From NCBI GenBank assembly GCA_903887775.1, contig CAISRB010000016.1:62001-126000 (forward strand): a stretch of 64,000 nucleotides of DNA, given 5' to 3'. Both the position numbers and the translations under genes were made by a program. Each line of letters begins with the position of its first letter. The first letter of the stretch is position 1. Positions 16,314-25,159 of this stretch are shown here, one piece after another. The notes under the pieces were generated by a model. The model saw only the letters and a program-made list of their open reading frames with translations. It was not told the origin of the DNA and did not search any database. Origin of the DNA: an uncultured Bacteroidales bacterium (GTDB lineage: Bacteria > Bacteroidota > Bacteroidia > Bacteroidales > FEN-979).

Positions 16314-18251
16314 TTAAAGATGCCCTTCTATTCCTAAAAGCTCATCATGGTAAGCATACAATGTGAGGACATATGCCGCTGATCCATAGCCGACCATCGG
16401 GATAGTTCCAATATATTGATCGTCTTTATCCCTGATACAATTACACCAGATGTTCATTGATTTGAAATCATCGGTGACTTTATCCATCTGTAATTTGTTG
16501 CTGTACATTTCGGGGATCATATTATTGTTTGCTGCAGCCTGTTCAGTGACAAAATTCAGTAACCGGCCTGCTTCAGTTTTTTCCTGAAATAATAAATGGG
16601 CCAGTGCAATCCTCAGATTGATAAATACCCATTCCTGGTTTTCATAAGGATCGGCGCTGATCAGCCGGATATAGCCAGGCCTGCTACCTTTAATTCTCAT
16701 GACCTTGTCGTATTCCTTCATGTTTGACAGAAACAACAATTTGTCGGTAACCAATGCGTTACTGAAAATTTCAAAAACGCCTCCGTCATAGTATTCATGG
16801 TCGGTTTTATGCATATCATTTACATTCCCTTTGATGTATGTATTATCGCAGAGCATATGTGTTAATATTCCTTTTTTCAATCTTTCAGCGGCATTTTTAT
16901 ATTTTTCGAAAGGCAGATGGAATTTCTGCTGCAACATTGCGAATTGCTCCAGCCCCCTTGCGCAAACACCCGAAGTAAAAGTGTATTGTTTGGGCATCTC
17001 AAGATGGTGCTCCCATGGACCGGAATCCGCTTTGATCAAAGAATTGGAATCTATGCAGCTGATAGTGGCATCCGCTACTTTTGTGCACATAATGTGATTC
17101 CATTTGGCATAAAAAGTGCTGTCCTTGCTGCGTATCACGTAATCGGAAAAAGCGCAGAGAAACAGACCGAAATCATCGTATTCAAGGTTGGGACCATATT
17201 CGTTAAAGTCGCTCTCTTCCCTGCCGTTGCCATAATACCTTGTCACCGAGATCTGGTAATCCATTCCCACACCATAATCTTTCCCGTCCTTATAAATGTA
17301 TTGTTTATAATGACCCGACGGAGCTTTCAGCATGAACTCCAGGCCTTTCCGGGCTTCGGCATACATGCCCAGCCGGGTCATAGCCTGTATCGAATAAGAT
17401 CCGTCCCTTACCCAGGCTATATGCCACAAGCCGGGCCTTAACGATGCCAGTATCTGCCCATGAGAATACGGAAAGACTTCATAATCAGATACCTGTGACA
17501 TCTTTAAAATTGAGATGGATTGTTCCACTACATTCCTTTCTTTTGCTGACAAATTCCCGGGGATGATACAGCCAGAAAAAAGATTTTGCATATACTCGAG
17601 TTCGGTGTCAAGTAATGATTTGTTCTCATGGTTCAGTCTCATAATGGCATTGCTCACAACAGCAGTATCGGTATGCAGGGAGTCCGTGAAGGAAAATAAA
17701 AAGTATTTTTCACAGATATTCCTGCCGTACCTGCGCAGTATGCTCTCGGTGAGAATATTCCCGCCGATGCGGACGGGGAGGTCTTCGAGGGGATTTTCCA
17801 GCAAAGAAATACCACTCACAGCCTTTCCTTTCCCGCTTTCGGCATTAAACGTAAGATCCTTTATTTTTTGTTCCTCACCCCTCACGATGATGTAGAATAT
17901 CTTATCATGTTTCGTGAAGGAGGTAAAATAATTTACAGTGAACCCTTTATACATCACAGTAATGACATGAGTGTTTTTCAGGTAACCTGATTTTACCGGG
18001 TGTTCGGTACTGTTTAACGTAATGTTTCCGACAAAAGGATGCACGTATTTTCCCGAATCATAATTAGTGAAAATATGAGGATAAACGTAATCAATCCTGT
18101 TTTCTTTTGCATTGTACACCGCCACGATCAAGCCATTGGAAGTGGTCAGTTTAAAATAGGAGCGTTCAGGTTCCTTGTCCGTTTCCTTCGCATGGCCCGG
18201 GCACAAAAACAAAAAGAAAAACAGGATAGTGGTTACAGATATGTTATTCAT
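16314..18251 (-). CDS. GH15-like glycoside hydrolase, exported
   Basis: 645 residues with a signal peptide (about residues 1-21). The N-terminal 230 residues form a beta-rich domain. From about residue 240 a six-hairpin (alpha/alpha)6 barrel follows, with GH15-type motifs 'LRPGLWHIAWVRDGSYSIQA', 'MTRLGMYAEARKGLEFML' and 'ADSGPWEHHLEMPKQYTFTS'. GH15 enzymes include glucoamylase, glucodextranase and trehalase and release glucose from alpha-glucans by inversion. The exact substrate is not clear. It lies next to a PQQ-type propeller protein on the same strand. Confidence 0.72.
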   Translation of the reverse strand: MNNISVTTILFFFLFLCPGHAKETDKEPERSYFKLTTSNGLIVAVYNAKENRIDYVYPHIFTNYDSGKYVHPFVGNITLNSTEHPVKSGYLKNTHVITVMYKGFTVNYFTSFTKHDKIFYIIVRGEEQKIKDLTFNAESGKGKAVSGISLLENPLEDLPVRIGGNILTESILRRYGRNICEKYFLFSFTDSLHTDTAVVSNAIMRLNHENKSLLDTELEYMQNLFSGCIIPGNLSAKERNVVEQSISILKMSQVSDYEVFPYSHGQILASLRPGLWHIAWVRDGSYSIQAMTRLGMYAEARKGLEFMLKAPSGHYKQYIYKDGKDYGVGMDYQISVTRYYGNGREESDFNEYGPNLEYDDFGLFLCAFSDYVIRSKDSTFYAKWNHIMCTKVADATISCIDSNSLIKADSGPWEHHLEMPKQYTFTSGVCARGLEQFAMLQQKFHLPFEKYKNAAERLKKGILTHMLCDNTYIKGNVNDMHKTDHEYYDGGVFEIFSNALVTDKLLFLSNMKEYDKVMRIKGSRPGYIRLISADPYENQEWVFINLRIALAHLLFQEKTEAGRLLNFVTEQAAANNNMIPEMYSNKLQMDKVTDDFKSMNIWCNCIRDKDDQYIGTIPMVGYGSAAYVLTLYAYHDELLGIEGHL

Positions 18252-18350
18252 TGAACTATTATTAATCAGGTTAAGGACTTTGTATCGTGGGTTGCAGGAT
18301 GTTTTCGGAGTTATTCTTCGTACTTATGCTTTTTATGGGTTTAATGGTTT

Positions 18351-19724
18351 TTATTTATCCTGTTCAACGGCAATCAAATGATGACGGGTTCTGAAGTATA
18401 AAGTATTTTCTGAAATTGCCGGTGTGGCCATGCAAATATCTTTTAACTGATTTTTGGCAATCATGTTAAACTCAGGGCCGGCCTTTATTATATAAATATT
18501 TCCTTCCTCGGAGCTGAAATAGAGTTTGCCGTCAGCTGCAATGCCTGAAGCCGAAAACGTTTCTTTCAAACTCTCCTTATACCTGATCTCACCGGTAAGA
18601 GCATCATAGCAGGTCAGCATCCCGTTAACCTGGAGGTTATACAGGTAACCTCCGTAAACCAGGGGAGTCTGCATATAGGCGCCTCCGCGTTTGACGCTCC
18701 ATGGTATGTATTTGCTGTGGGTACTGTCGGGTGCCAGTGTAATATCGCCTGCGGCATCCGGGCTTACTACAAAAATGGGTGATGATTTTCCGTGGGCGCT
18801 GTTGAGGTAAATATAGTCCCTTGCAATTACCGGGGTGGGGGCGGGGGCATCTCCTCCTCCGCTCATCGTCCAGATCTCTTTCCCCGTTTCAAAGTCATAT
18901 CCGCAGATATGCCTGTATCCGTTGGCTATAACGAAGGTTTTACCATTATGTGTAAAGACCGCAGGGGTGCACCATGTTGAAACCTCATCTCCCCGTGATG
19001 TTCTCCATTTTTCATTTCCTGAAGCCAGGTCTATCGCGGCAATGAATGGACCGGCCGGGATATCACACTGCACGATGATTGTGCCGTTGAAAATGACCGG
19101 TGAACTGGCATAACCCCATTCAACGCCTGTTTCGGTATACGGACCCGGATTCAGTATCCCGAGATCTTTCTTCCAAACGAGCTTCCCTTCGAAATCATAG
19201 CAATACAGACCCTCGGAACCAAAGAGAGCAACGATGTAATGACCGTCCGTCGCCGGGCTGCAGTTGGCCTGGGAAGATTTCGTATGCCGCTTTGACTTAG
19301 GTACCCCTTTTTGTGCGACCCTTTCCCAAATAACCTTTCCGGTATTCTTGTCGAGGCAGTAAACCCTGAATTCATGCTCCTGGGAATCATCCGCTTCATC
19401 GATATCCCCGTAAAGGCCGACTTTCAGGGTTTCTTCAGTTTTAAGGTTGACTGCGGATGTCACAATCAGGTAATCATTCCATATCACGGGGCAAGAGTGG
19501 GCCAGACCCGGGATAGCGGTCTTCCATTTGATATTGATATTACTGTCGATGCTCCATTTTTCGGGAGTTACCGCTCCATCGACGTACCCTCTGCCCCAGG
19601 GGCCGCGGAATCCGGGCCATTGATGATCATAATCGGCCTGGGCATTAACAAACCCCGCTGAAATACAAAGGAGGATAGCTGTAAGTGTGATTCGGTACAA
19701 TCTTCTTATCATATTTCTCATCAT
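18351..19724 (-). CDS. PQQ-type beta-propeller protein, exported
   Basis: 457 residues from ATG 19724, chosen because it forms a 4-bp ATGA overlap with the end of the upstream deiminase frame; the signal peptide then ends about residue 29 (ISAGFVNAQ). Repeated 'G.v.We....' blades are visible (YCLDKNTGKVIWERVAQKG, YCYDFEGKLVWKKDLG, IDLASGNEKWRTSRG, YDFETGKEIWTMSGG, YDALTGEIRYKESL), giving a propeller. Relatives are PQQ-binding-like proteins, often without bound cofactor, acting as periplasmic scaffolds. No dehydrogenase residues can be confirmed. Confidence 0.85.
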   Translation of the reverse strand: MMRNMIRRLYRITLTAILLCISAGFVNAQADYDHQWPGFRGPWGRGYVDGAVTPEKWSIDSNINIKWKTAIPGLAHSCPVIWNDYLIVTSAVNLKTEETLKVGLYGDIDEADDSQEHEFRVYCLDKNTGKVIWERVAQKGVPKSKRHTKSSQANCSPATDGHYIVALFGSEGLYCYDFEGKLVWKKDLGILNPGPYTETGVEWGYASSPVIFNGTIIVQCDIPAGPFIAAIDLASGNEKWRTSRGDEVSTWCTPAVFTHNGKTFVIANGYRHICGYDFETGKEIWTMSGGGDAPAPTPVIARDYIYLNSAHGKSSPIFVVSPDAAGDITLAPDSTHSKYIPWSVKRGGAYMQTPLVYGGYLYNLQVNGMLTCYDALTGEIRYKESLKETFSASGIAADGKLYFSSEEGNIYIIKAGPEFNMIAKNQLKDICMATPAISENTLYFRTRHHLIAVEQDK

Positions 19725-20835
19725 TTTTTTACCGAAGGCTGCTGCTGGGTGGAGCAATGTATCCCTCCGCCTGAATAATTCTGGTAGATCATATTGAAGA
19801 ACCTGATCTCGCGGCCGGGGAACTGTTCGCTGAATATCTTCCTAACTGCATCTTCTTTTTCTTTTGTTGTGCCTGCGGATGTGTAAGTGGGTAATAAAAC
19901 CATTTCATTGGTGACAAGGTAATTCAGATAGGTGGCGGCCGGAAGCCAGAGCAGGGTATCGCCTTCCCTGGGCGCTTCCGAAGGGACAAAGGCGCTGATT
20001 GGCACTTCGGTGGGTGGTAAGGACAAGGGCTGTGTAAGTTTATTCCTGGCCACGACTTTCATCGGTACGATATCAGGAAGGGGGACCTTGACGATAATAA
20101 ACGGCCTGCCGTCCTGGTCGGTCGACATCCGCAGTATATTAAAATTCTCATTCAGCCTCTCGTAATTCATGCGGTTCACGGGGTTGAGGTCTTTCTCTTT
20201 TTCATCCACCCAGGCTAGAAGTATGGTGTTGGGATCCGAAAATCTCACGAATTCATCGGTATGTCCTCCAATACCCACCCCGATGTACTTCCCGCTTATC
20301 CGCCTCAGTATCCATTCAGGATCATCGGCCAGGCCCTGTTTCATCCAGATGATCTTTGTAACACCCAGAGCTTTCCTGTATTCGCCCTCGAGTTCTTCCT
20401 TAGTCCGGCCGGGATTCCTCTGCATTTCGGTAGCTTCGCAAAGGATGAGCATGCCTTTGCCGTTCACTTCCATTCCGCCTCCTTCGTGGAAAGCATTGCA
20501 GCGGATCAGTTTCGCCCCGCACACTTTGGCCATCATAGCCGAGACATTCCCCGTATTTGTGTCGATGTCCATGGCCGAGTAAAAGGCGATACTATCTTTG
20601 TTGTTGCCATATATTTCATCAGGCTGTCGGTAGAAACGGCAATCTTGACTTTCACATGAGGCATGAGGGCGGCTATCATCTCGGCAACCACAGGGTAAAA
20701 GAAAGTCTCGGTCTTTTCCCAGCCAAACCAAACCACGTCCTGGTGTTCCCATTCGGCTGGCATGTAAAACCGGTCTCTGTTGCTCGTGCAGGAAATCAAA
20801 CCGAGCAGAACGGTCAGAAGAAGGAGTTTTTTCAT
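19721..20835 (-). pseudogene. Agmatine/peptidyl-arginine deiminase family gene, internally deleted and frameshifted
   Basis: The start (ATG 20835) encodes a lipoprotein signal and the family's N-terminus (YMPAEWEHQDVVWFGWEKTE, PHVKVKIAVSTDSLMKY). The rest lies in another frame from about 20605 (YGNNKDSIAFYSAMDI, CNAFHEGGGMEVNGKGMLIL, CEATEMQRNPGRT, GVGIGGHTDEFVRF, IHCSTQQQP). Besides the frame change, the roughly 60-residue block between these parts, which in the family holds the (W/I)RD-x-G motif and its following Phe/Asp region, is absent. About 180-200 bp are therefore missing, with a non-triplet junction near 20605-20612. Intact members hydrolyse guanidino groups of agmatine or arginine. 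This copy should be inactive unless the junction is an assembly error. Confidence 0.8.
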
Positions 20836-20869
20836 GATGACGTTGTTTTAATACCGGGGGCCAGGCAGG

Positions 20870-20900
20870 TTTTTCATAGTGTAAATATAATGTACATTTG
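20870..20900 (+). promoter_or_regulatory. Promoter of L-serine ammonia-lyase gene
   Basis: TACATTTG at 20893-20900 fits the Bacteroidota -7 consensus TAnnTTTG exactly, and TTTT at 20870-20873 lies 19 bp upstream in the place of the -33 TTTG (one mismatch). The expected start of transcription is about 20904, only about 2 bp before the ATG at 20906, so the message would be leaderless or nearly so. Confidence 0.45.
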
Positions 20901-20905
20901 CCAGT

Positions 20906-22108
20906 ATGGAATCAATCAAAGAAATCTTCAAGATCGGGTACGGCCCTTCGAGCAGCCATACCATGGGCCCCCGAAAGGCTGCCGAGATATTCAGTAAAAG
21001 GAACCCCGGAATTAAAAAGGTCAGGATTACCCTGTTCGGAAGCCTGGCAGCAACAGGCCAGGGACATATGACCGATAAGGCATTGACTGAAGGTCTGTCA
21101 CCAGTACCTGCAGAGATCGTATGGAAACCCGAAATTTTTCTCCCTGCACACCCTAACGGGATGTGTTTCGAAGCCCTTGACAAAGCAGGTACGGTGAGGG
21201 ATGAATGGACTGTATACAGCATAGGAGGAGGTGATATCAGCGAAACCGGGAAACGTGACCCATCAGCCAGCATTTATCCCCTTTCTACTTTATCGGACAT
21301 CCTTCAGTGGTGCGAAAAAAACGGGAGGACGCTATGGGAGTTTGTTGAGATTCACGAACCGGCCGGGCTTTGGGATTACCTGGCGGAAGTATGGAATATC
21401 ATGCAGGAATCCATCATGCGGGGTATTGATGCGGAAGGTGTGCTGCCAGGCCGGCTGAAAATGCCCCGTAAAGCTTCGTCTTTTTATACCAAAGCCAGAA
21501 GTTTCAAGGGAACACTCTCACGTCGTGCATTCACCTTCGCCTTTGCACTGGCCGTTTCCGAAGAGAATGCTGCCGGCGGGAAGATCGTGACCGCGCCTAC
21601 CTGTGGGTCCTGCGGCGTGATCCCTTCGGTACTTTACCTTTTGAAAACACAATACGAATTCAACGAAAGGAAGATCCTCAGGGGACTTGCCACGGCAGGA
21701 CTGATAGGCAATCTCATTAAAACCAATGCTTCCATTTCAGGGGCCGAAGTAGGTTGCCAGGGTGAGGTTGGAAGCGCCAGCTCGATGGCGGCTGCTGCGG
21801 CCGAACAGATGTTTGGCGGTACTCCCGGCCAGGTGGAATATGCCGCTTCAATGGCCATGGAGCACTTCCTTGGGCTGACCTGCGATCCCTTGTTCGGCCT
21901 GGTCCAGATTCCCTGCATAGAACGGAATGCATTCGGCGCAGCCAGAGCGCTCGATGCCAATATGTATGCACTGCTTTCCGACGGGCATCACCTGGTAAGC
22001 TTCGACCGGGTGATTCAGGCCATGAAACAAACTGGCCATGACCTTCCGCGCATTTATAAAGAAACGGCCGAAGGCGGACTTGCAGCCCTTGGTATTGTAG
22101 AGAAATGA
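20906..22108 (+). CDS. sdaA: L-serine ammonia-lyase (iron-sulfur type)
   Basis: 400 residues, a single-chain fusion of the beta-like N-terminal domain (SIKEIFKIGYGPSSSHTMGP, FGSLAATGQGHMTDKAL) and the alpha catalytic domain. The latter carries the cluster cysteines in 'APTCGSCGVIPSVLY', 'GAEVGCQGEVGSASSMAAAA' and 'CDPLFGLVQIPCIERNAFGA'. The enzyme uses a [4Fe-4S] cluster to dehydrate L-serine to pyruvate and ammonia in the cytoplasm and is oxygen sensitive, in keeping with an anaerobic host. It is divergent from the broken deiminase gene. No defect is visible. Confidence 0.96.
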   Translation: MESIKEIFKIGYGPSSSHTMGPRKAAEIFSKRNPGIKKVRITLFGSLAATGQGHMTDKALTEGLSPVPAEIVWKPEIFLPAHPNGMCFEALDKAGTVRDEWTVYSIGGGDISETGKRDPSASIYPLSTLSDILQWCEKNGRTLWEFVEIHEPAGLWDYLAEVWNIMQESIMRGIDAEGVLPGRLKMPRKASSFYTKARSFKGTLSRRAFTFAFALAVSEENAAGGKIVTAPTCGSCGVIPSVLYLLKTQYEFNERKILRGLATAGLIGNLIKTNASISGAEVGCQGEVGSASSMAAAAAEQMFGGTPGQVEYAASMAMEHFLGLTCDPLFGLVQIPCIERNAFGAARALDANMYALLSDGHHLVSFDRVIQAMKQTGHDLPRIYKETAEGGLAALGIVEK

Positions 22109-22121
22109 CAGCACGTCAATT

Positions 22122-22729
22122 TTATTGATTTCCTGACTTCACTTCCCAGTTCACTGTCGTATCGCTGTCGGATTGAATGCTGATGGCCCTCACCCTGCCT
22201 TGCAGGGTATTACTGAGAAGCCTGGCTCCTTCGCACTCAAATCCTGCAAACGTGCTGCATTCAGTCTCAAAGATGTAGATTGTGTATGGATCCCCCGCAA
22301 CCAGTCTGCTCCTGCCTTTAAGGATGTTTTCCTTCCATGAATAATCTTCAAGTTCAAGTCCGCCGCAGGAAATGTGGCGGCTGGTCGCAAGAAGCTGGGG
22401 ATGGTCCTCCTTCTCCCTGATGCATAGAAGCTGGCAGTGATCATTCCTTCCATTGAGACAGGATTTCCGTTGTTAGAGGTGATTGTGAAGGCCTGGAAGA
22501 TCTTTCCCCCGGCAATGTCCACAACTTCCCTGAAGTAAAAGGCTGACGGATCGCAGTCGATGAAAGCCTTGAGAATGGTGTCGTTTCCATAAACCACCGC
22601 AAGGTGTTGTCCGCGTAATAACACCTTTGCCGGGGCATCGGGTGGGATATTCAGGCCGGGTTCGTCCCCCGGAGAAGCCAGGCATTGCAAGGCAAACAGG
22701 ATAAGGACAGGGATCAGGAATTTTCTCAT
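22122..22729 (-). pseudogene. Exported protein of unknown family, frameshifted
   Basis: The ATG at 22729 begins a signal peptide (ends QCLASPGDE) and a plausible beta-rich protein (APAKVLLRGQHLAVVYGNDT, AFTITSNNGNPVSMEG). After about 22448 the natural continuation is one base away in another frame (CQLLCIREKEDHPQLLATSR, YTIYIFETECSTFAGFECEG, LLSNTLQGRVRAISI), ending at the stop at 22122. In the original frame the tail is low-quality and ends at 22190. One A seems to be missing in the GGAATG context. It may be a real mutation or a sequencing/assembly slip. Family not recognised. Confidence 0.6.
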
Positions 22730-22785
22730 TTAATGGGTCGGATTGGGTTTTAACCAGCTTGCAGGATGTTTGGGATAATGAACCC

Positions 22786-23664
22786 TTACTTATAAAGATC
22801 AGCCAGGATGAACTTTTTCATTTTCAGAAACTTTTCCGTCACTTTTCCCGCACGGGAAGGGTCTGACAGAAGTTCTTCCAGGACCGAAGGAACGATCTGC
22901 CAGGAAACGCCGAACCGGTCTTTAAGCCAGCCGCATTGCTGTTCCGAACCGCATTCACTGAGCCGGTCCCAGAAGTAATCGATCTCCTCCTGGCTGTCGC
23001 AGAAGACCTGGAAAGAGAAGGCTTCGGTAAAGTCAAAGGCATGTTGCATCGAATTGCCCATGATCATGAACCCGTTGCCGTTCAGGCTGAATTGTGCATG
23101 CTGTACCGATCCTTCGGGTTCACTTCCGCCCCTGGCATACCTTAGAATACTGCCGATGGCTGATCCCGGGAAAACAGAGGTATAGAATTCAATTGCCTGA
23201 TCGGCCTGCGGATGATGATTGCCCATGAAAAGAAAAGCGGGAGTTATTTTTTTGGTGGTTACGGCATCCAGGGCAATTTGCCAGGAAACCCCGAAACGGT
23301 CGCTGAACCAGGCATATCGTTCGCTCCACTTGTAGCTGCCCAGCGGCATCATAACCATCCCGCCATCCGCCAGCTCATTATAAATAAAATCGACATCCCC
23401 TGCTTTTTCGCAGGCAACATACAGTGAAACCGAGGGATTGAGCTTGTACATGGGCCCTCCGTTGAGGATAGTGAAGGGCTTGGAGTGGAGAGTGAAGTTC
23501 ACCGTGAGAACTTGTCCCTCTTCCTGTTTGTGGGTTTCGAAGCCCTCTTTCCCGAAGTAGCTTATGTTTTTTATCGCCGAGCCGGGAAAGACAGAAGTGT
23601 ATAATTCTGAAGCCTCTTTCGCATTACCGTCGAACCAGAGGCAGGGGGTGATTATTTGTTTCAT
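22786..23664 (-). CDS. VOC family protein, tandem PhnB-like domains
   Basis: 292 residues made of two PF06983/PhnB-like vicinal-oxygen-chelate domains: residues 1-135 (ITPCLWFDGNAKEASELYTS, RYAWFSDRFGVSWQIALD) and 140-275 (ITPAFLFMGNHHPQADQAIE, GWLKDRFGVSWQIVPSVL). Both keep the 'F...P.S.I' and 'W..DRFGVSWQI' blocks. The family is a metal-binding beta-alpha-beta fold related to glyoxalase and bleomycin-resistance proteins. Its reaction is unproven, and the old annotation as a demethylubiquinone methyltransferase is not reliable. Cytoplasmic and single-gene. Confidence 0.88.
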   Translation of the reverse strand: MKQIITPCLWFDGNAKEASELYTSVFPGSAIKNISYFGKEGFETHKQEEGQVLTVNFTLHSKPFTILNGGPMYKLNPSVSLYVACEKAGDVDFIYNELADGGMVMMPLGSYKWSERYAWFSDRFGVSWQIALDAVTTKKITPAFLFMGNHHPQADQAIEFYTSVFPGSAIGSILRYARGGSEPEGSVQHAQFSLNGNGFMIMGNSMQHAFDFTEAFSFQVFCDSQEEIDYFWDRLSECGSEQQCGWLKDRFGVSWQIVPSVLEELLSDPSRAGKVTEKFLKMKKFILADLYK

Positions 23665-23703
23665 GATAGGATTTATAAAGAATACATGATGTTTGTCAAT
23701 GAA

Positions 23704-23937
23704 TTAATTGTCCTGTTTACGGTCTGAAGTATTCGATGCGATCCAGAACAGGATTGTAAAAACCGATACAAAAAACGGAAAAATTCCGTAAATTGTGTCA
23801 GACACTGAATGAGAGTGGCGGTCAACAGCGATAAACACCGTCACACAGAAAAAGACAACACAAAGGCTGATTAACACTCCTATGACTGAAACCGGGATGT
23901 AAATCCATCCTGTTTTCTTAAACCAGATTGTTTTCAT
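23704..23937 (-). CDS. Small membrane protein, two helices
   Basis: 77 residues with two hydrophobic spans (WIYIPVSVIGVLISLCVVFF and TIYGIFPFFVSVFTILFWIA) joined by a short polar loop with 'AVDRHSHSVSD'. It starts with ATG at 23937 and runs MKTIWFKKTGW. The composition suggests a conserved small inner-membrane protein; I cannot give a function. It is 39 bp downstream (in its own orientation) of nothing coding: a hairpin at 23993-24011 lies in its upstream region. Confidence 0.6.
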   Translation of the reverse strand: MKTIWFKKTGWIYIPVSVIGVLISLCVVFFCVTVFIAVDRHSHSVSDTIYGIFPFFVSVFTILFWIASNTSDRKQDN

Positions 23938-24131
23938 AAAAGGAATTTAAGTCTAAGTTATAGAGAATGCTACGGCTGCGCAAAGTTTGAGTTATTCGAA
24001 TTTTTCGAATAGTTGAAACCGCTTGCAGTTTTTAAGTCATTTTTAAATTAATTGCGCTTTGCTCAACTTCACCTGAATATCAAATGTAAATATTCTTGTT
24101 CAATTTTTTTGAGCCAGTTTTTCCCGGTTTC

Positions 24132-24242
24132 TTAATCAGTAAAATCTTCCATGGTTAACTCAGGGAAGTAAGATAGAATTTGTTCATAATTCATTCCTGA
24201 AGCAAGCCAACCCGGAATATCATATACAGTAATCCTGGTGCC
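24132..24242 (-). pseudogene. DUF433-family antitoxin fragment
   Basis: The minus strand encodes 36 residues reading GTRITVYDIPGWLASGMNYE and continuing to LSYFPELTMEDFTD, the conserved core of DUF433 proteins (small winged-helix antitoxin-type regulators). The codon before Gly is a stop (TAA), there is no start, and the frame ends early at 24132. It is therefore a degraded piece, lying 100 bp upstream of an intact toxin-antitoxin pair on the other strand. Confidence 0.65.
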
Positions 24243-24290
24243 TTAAATTATTAGGATTCTCACATTCACTAAGTATTATACTTTTTGTTT

Positions 24291-24317
24291 CAAACCGTGA
24301 CGACTTGTCACGGTTTG
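24291..24317. promoter_or_regulatory. Inverted repeat upstream of mntA-hepT, possible operator
   Basis: CAAACCGTGAC (24291-24301) and GTCACGGTTTG (24307-24317) are perfect 11-bp complements around a 5-base loop. The repeat lies 12 bp before the -7 element of mntA, the place expected for an autoregulatory operator. It could instead be a terminator-like hairpin. Confidence 0.5.
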
Positions 24318-24329
24318 ATTTCCTTTTAT

Positions 24330-24337
24330 TATATTTG
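24330..24337 (+). promoter_or_regulatory. -7 promoter element of mntA
   Basis: TATATTTG matches TAnnTTTG exactly and ends 5 bp before the mntA ATG. Transcription would start at about 24341, making the mRNA leaderless. No TTTG is present at the normal 19-bp distance upstream. Confidence 0.4.
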
Positions 24338-24342
24338 CATCT

Positions 24343-24666
24343 ATGGAACTGTTCGACAATCATATAGATGAGCTGATTTTACTCTGTGAAAAGCATATTG
24401 TTGAGGAATTATATGCTTTTGGATCGGTGCTTAATGAATCATTTACTAATGAAAGTGACATCGATTTTCTGGTAAGATTCGGAAAGGTTGACCCAAAGGA
24501 ATACTATGACAATTATATTGATTTCAAGCAAGCCCTTGAGACGTTATTCCTCAGAAATGTTGATTTGATAGAAGTGCAAACGATCAAAAATCCTATTCTC
24601 AGGCAATCTATTAATAAGAACAAAATGGCAATATATGAACGAACGGATTCTAAAATGGTTGTTTGA
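24343..24666 (+). CDS. mntA: MntA-type nucleotidyltransferase antitoxin
   Basis: 107 residues of the minimal nucleotidyltransferase family: the 'LYAFGSVLNESF' Gly-Ser motif followed by 'NESDIDFLVRFG' with the two catalytic Asp residues, and a third acidic position in 'NVDLIEVQTI'. In characterised pairs MntA neutralises HepT by transferring AMP to a tyrosine in the toxin. It overlaps hepT by 32 bp, so the two are translated from one message. An inverted repeat and a -7 element lie directly upstream. Confidence 0.92.
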   Translation: MELFDNHIDELILLCEKHIVEELYAFGSVLNESFTNESDIDFLVRFGKVDPKEYYDNYIDFKQALETLFLRNVDLIEVQTIKNPILRQSINKNKMAIYERTDSKMVV

Positions 24667-24979
24667 TATTAAGGATGCCATTCAAGAAATTGAAGGTTAT
24701 TTCATTGAATACCCCAAGAATCTGGATGCCTACAAGTCAAATATCCTGATTAAAAGAGCGATAGAACGCGACCTGGAAATTATAGGTGAAGCCATTAACA
24801 GAATTCTTAAGGCTGATAGCGAATTCCCACTTGTACACGCCCGAAGAATTATCGGACTCAGAAACCAGATCATACATTCCTATGACAACATTTCCGACGA
24901 AATTATTTGGGCTGTTATCTCAAAGCATATTCCCTTGCTGAAGGAAGAAGTAAATAGGCTTATTATGGAAGCTAAGTGA
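24635..24979 (+). CDS. hepT: HepT-like toxin (DUF86), ribonuclease
   Basis: 114 residues, all helical. The HEPN active motif R-x4-H-x-Y is present in 'GLRNQIIHSYDN' (Arg, His, Tyr all conserved), giving an RNase whose tyrosine can be AMPylated by MntA. The earlier helix 'IKRAIERDLEIIGEAINRIL' is typical of DUF86. The ATG at 24635 lies inside the mntA reading frame. The pair appears intact and probably acts in stress or phage defence. Confidence 0.93.
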   Translation: MNERILKWLFDIKDAIQEIEGYFIEYPKNLDAYKSNILIKRAIERDLEIIGEAINRILKADSEFPLVHARRIIGLRNQIIHSYDNISDEIIWAVISKHIPLLKEEVNRLIMEAK

Positions 24980-25159
24980 TTGTCAAACATCAAAATGACG
25001 TCTTCTTCGCTTTTAGCTTGTTGGAGTTGCTGGTAAAGGCTCATGTAGTATGCGGTTATTATCCGATAAAGTTAAATACTTTATCAAAACTATGATTTGT
25101 ATGCAAAAGCTAATGTTGAAATATTTATTTAAAACCGCTATCATTGCAATCAAAAGGCA

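Larger units (their letters stand above)
23938..24342. other. 405-bp intergenic region with hairpins and an antitoxin remnant
   Basis: No complete gene. It holds a perfect 8-bp inverted repeat (TATTCGAA, 23993-24000; TTCGAATA, 24004-24011), a minus-strand DUF433 fragment (24132-24242), an 11-bp inverted repeat (24291-24317) and a -7 element just before mntA. Confidence 0.6.
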
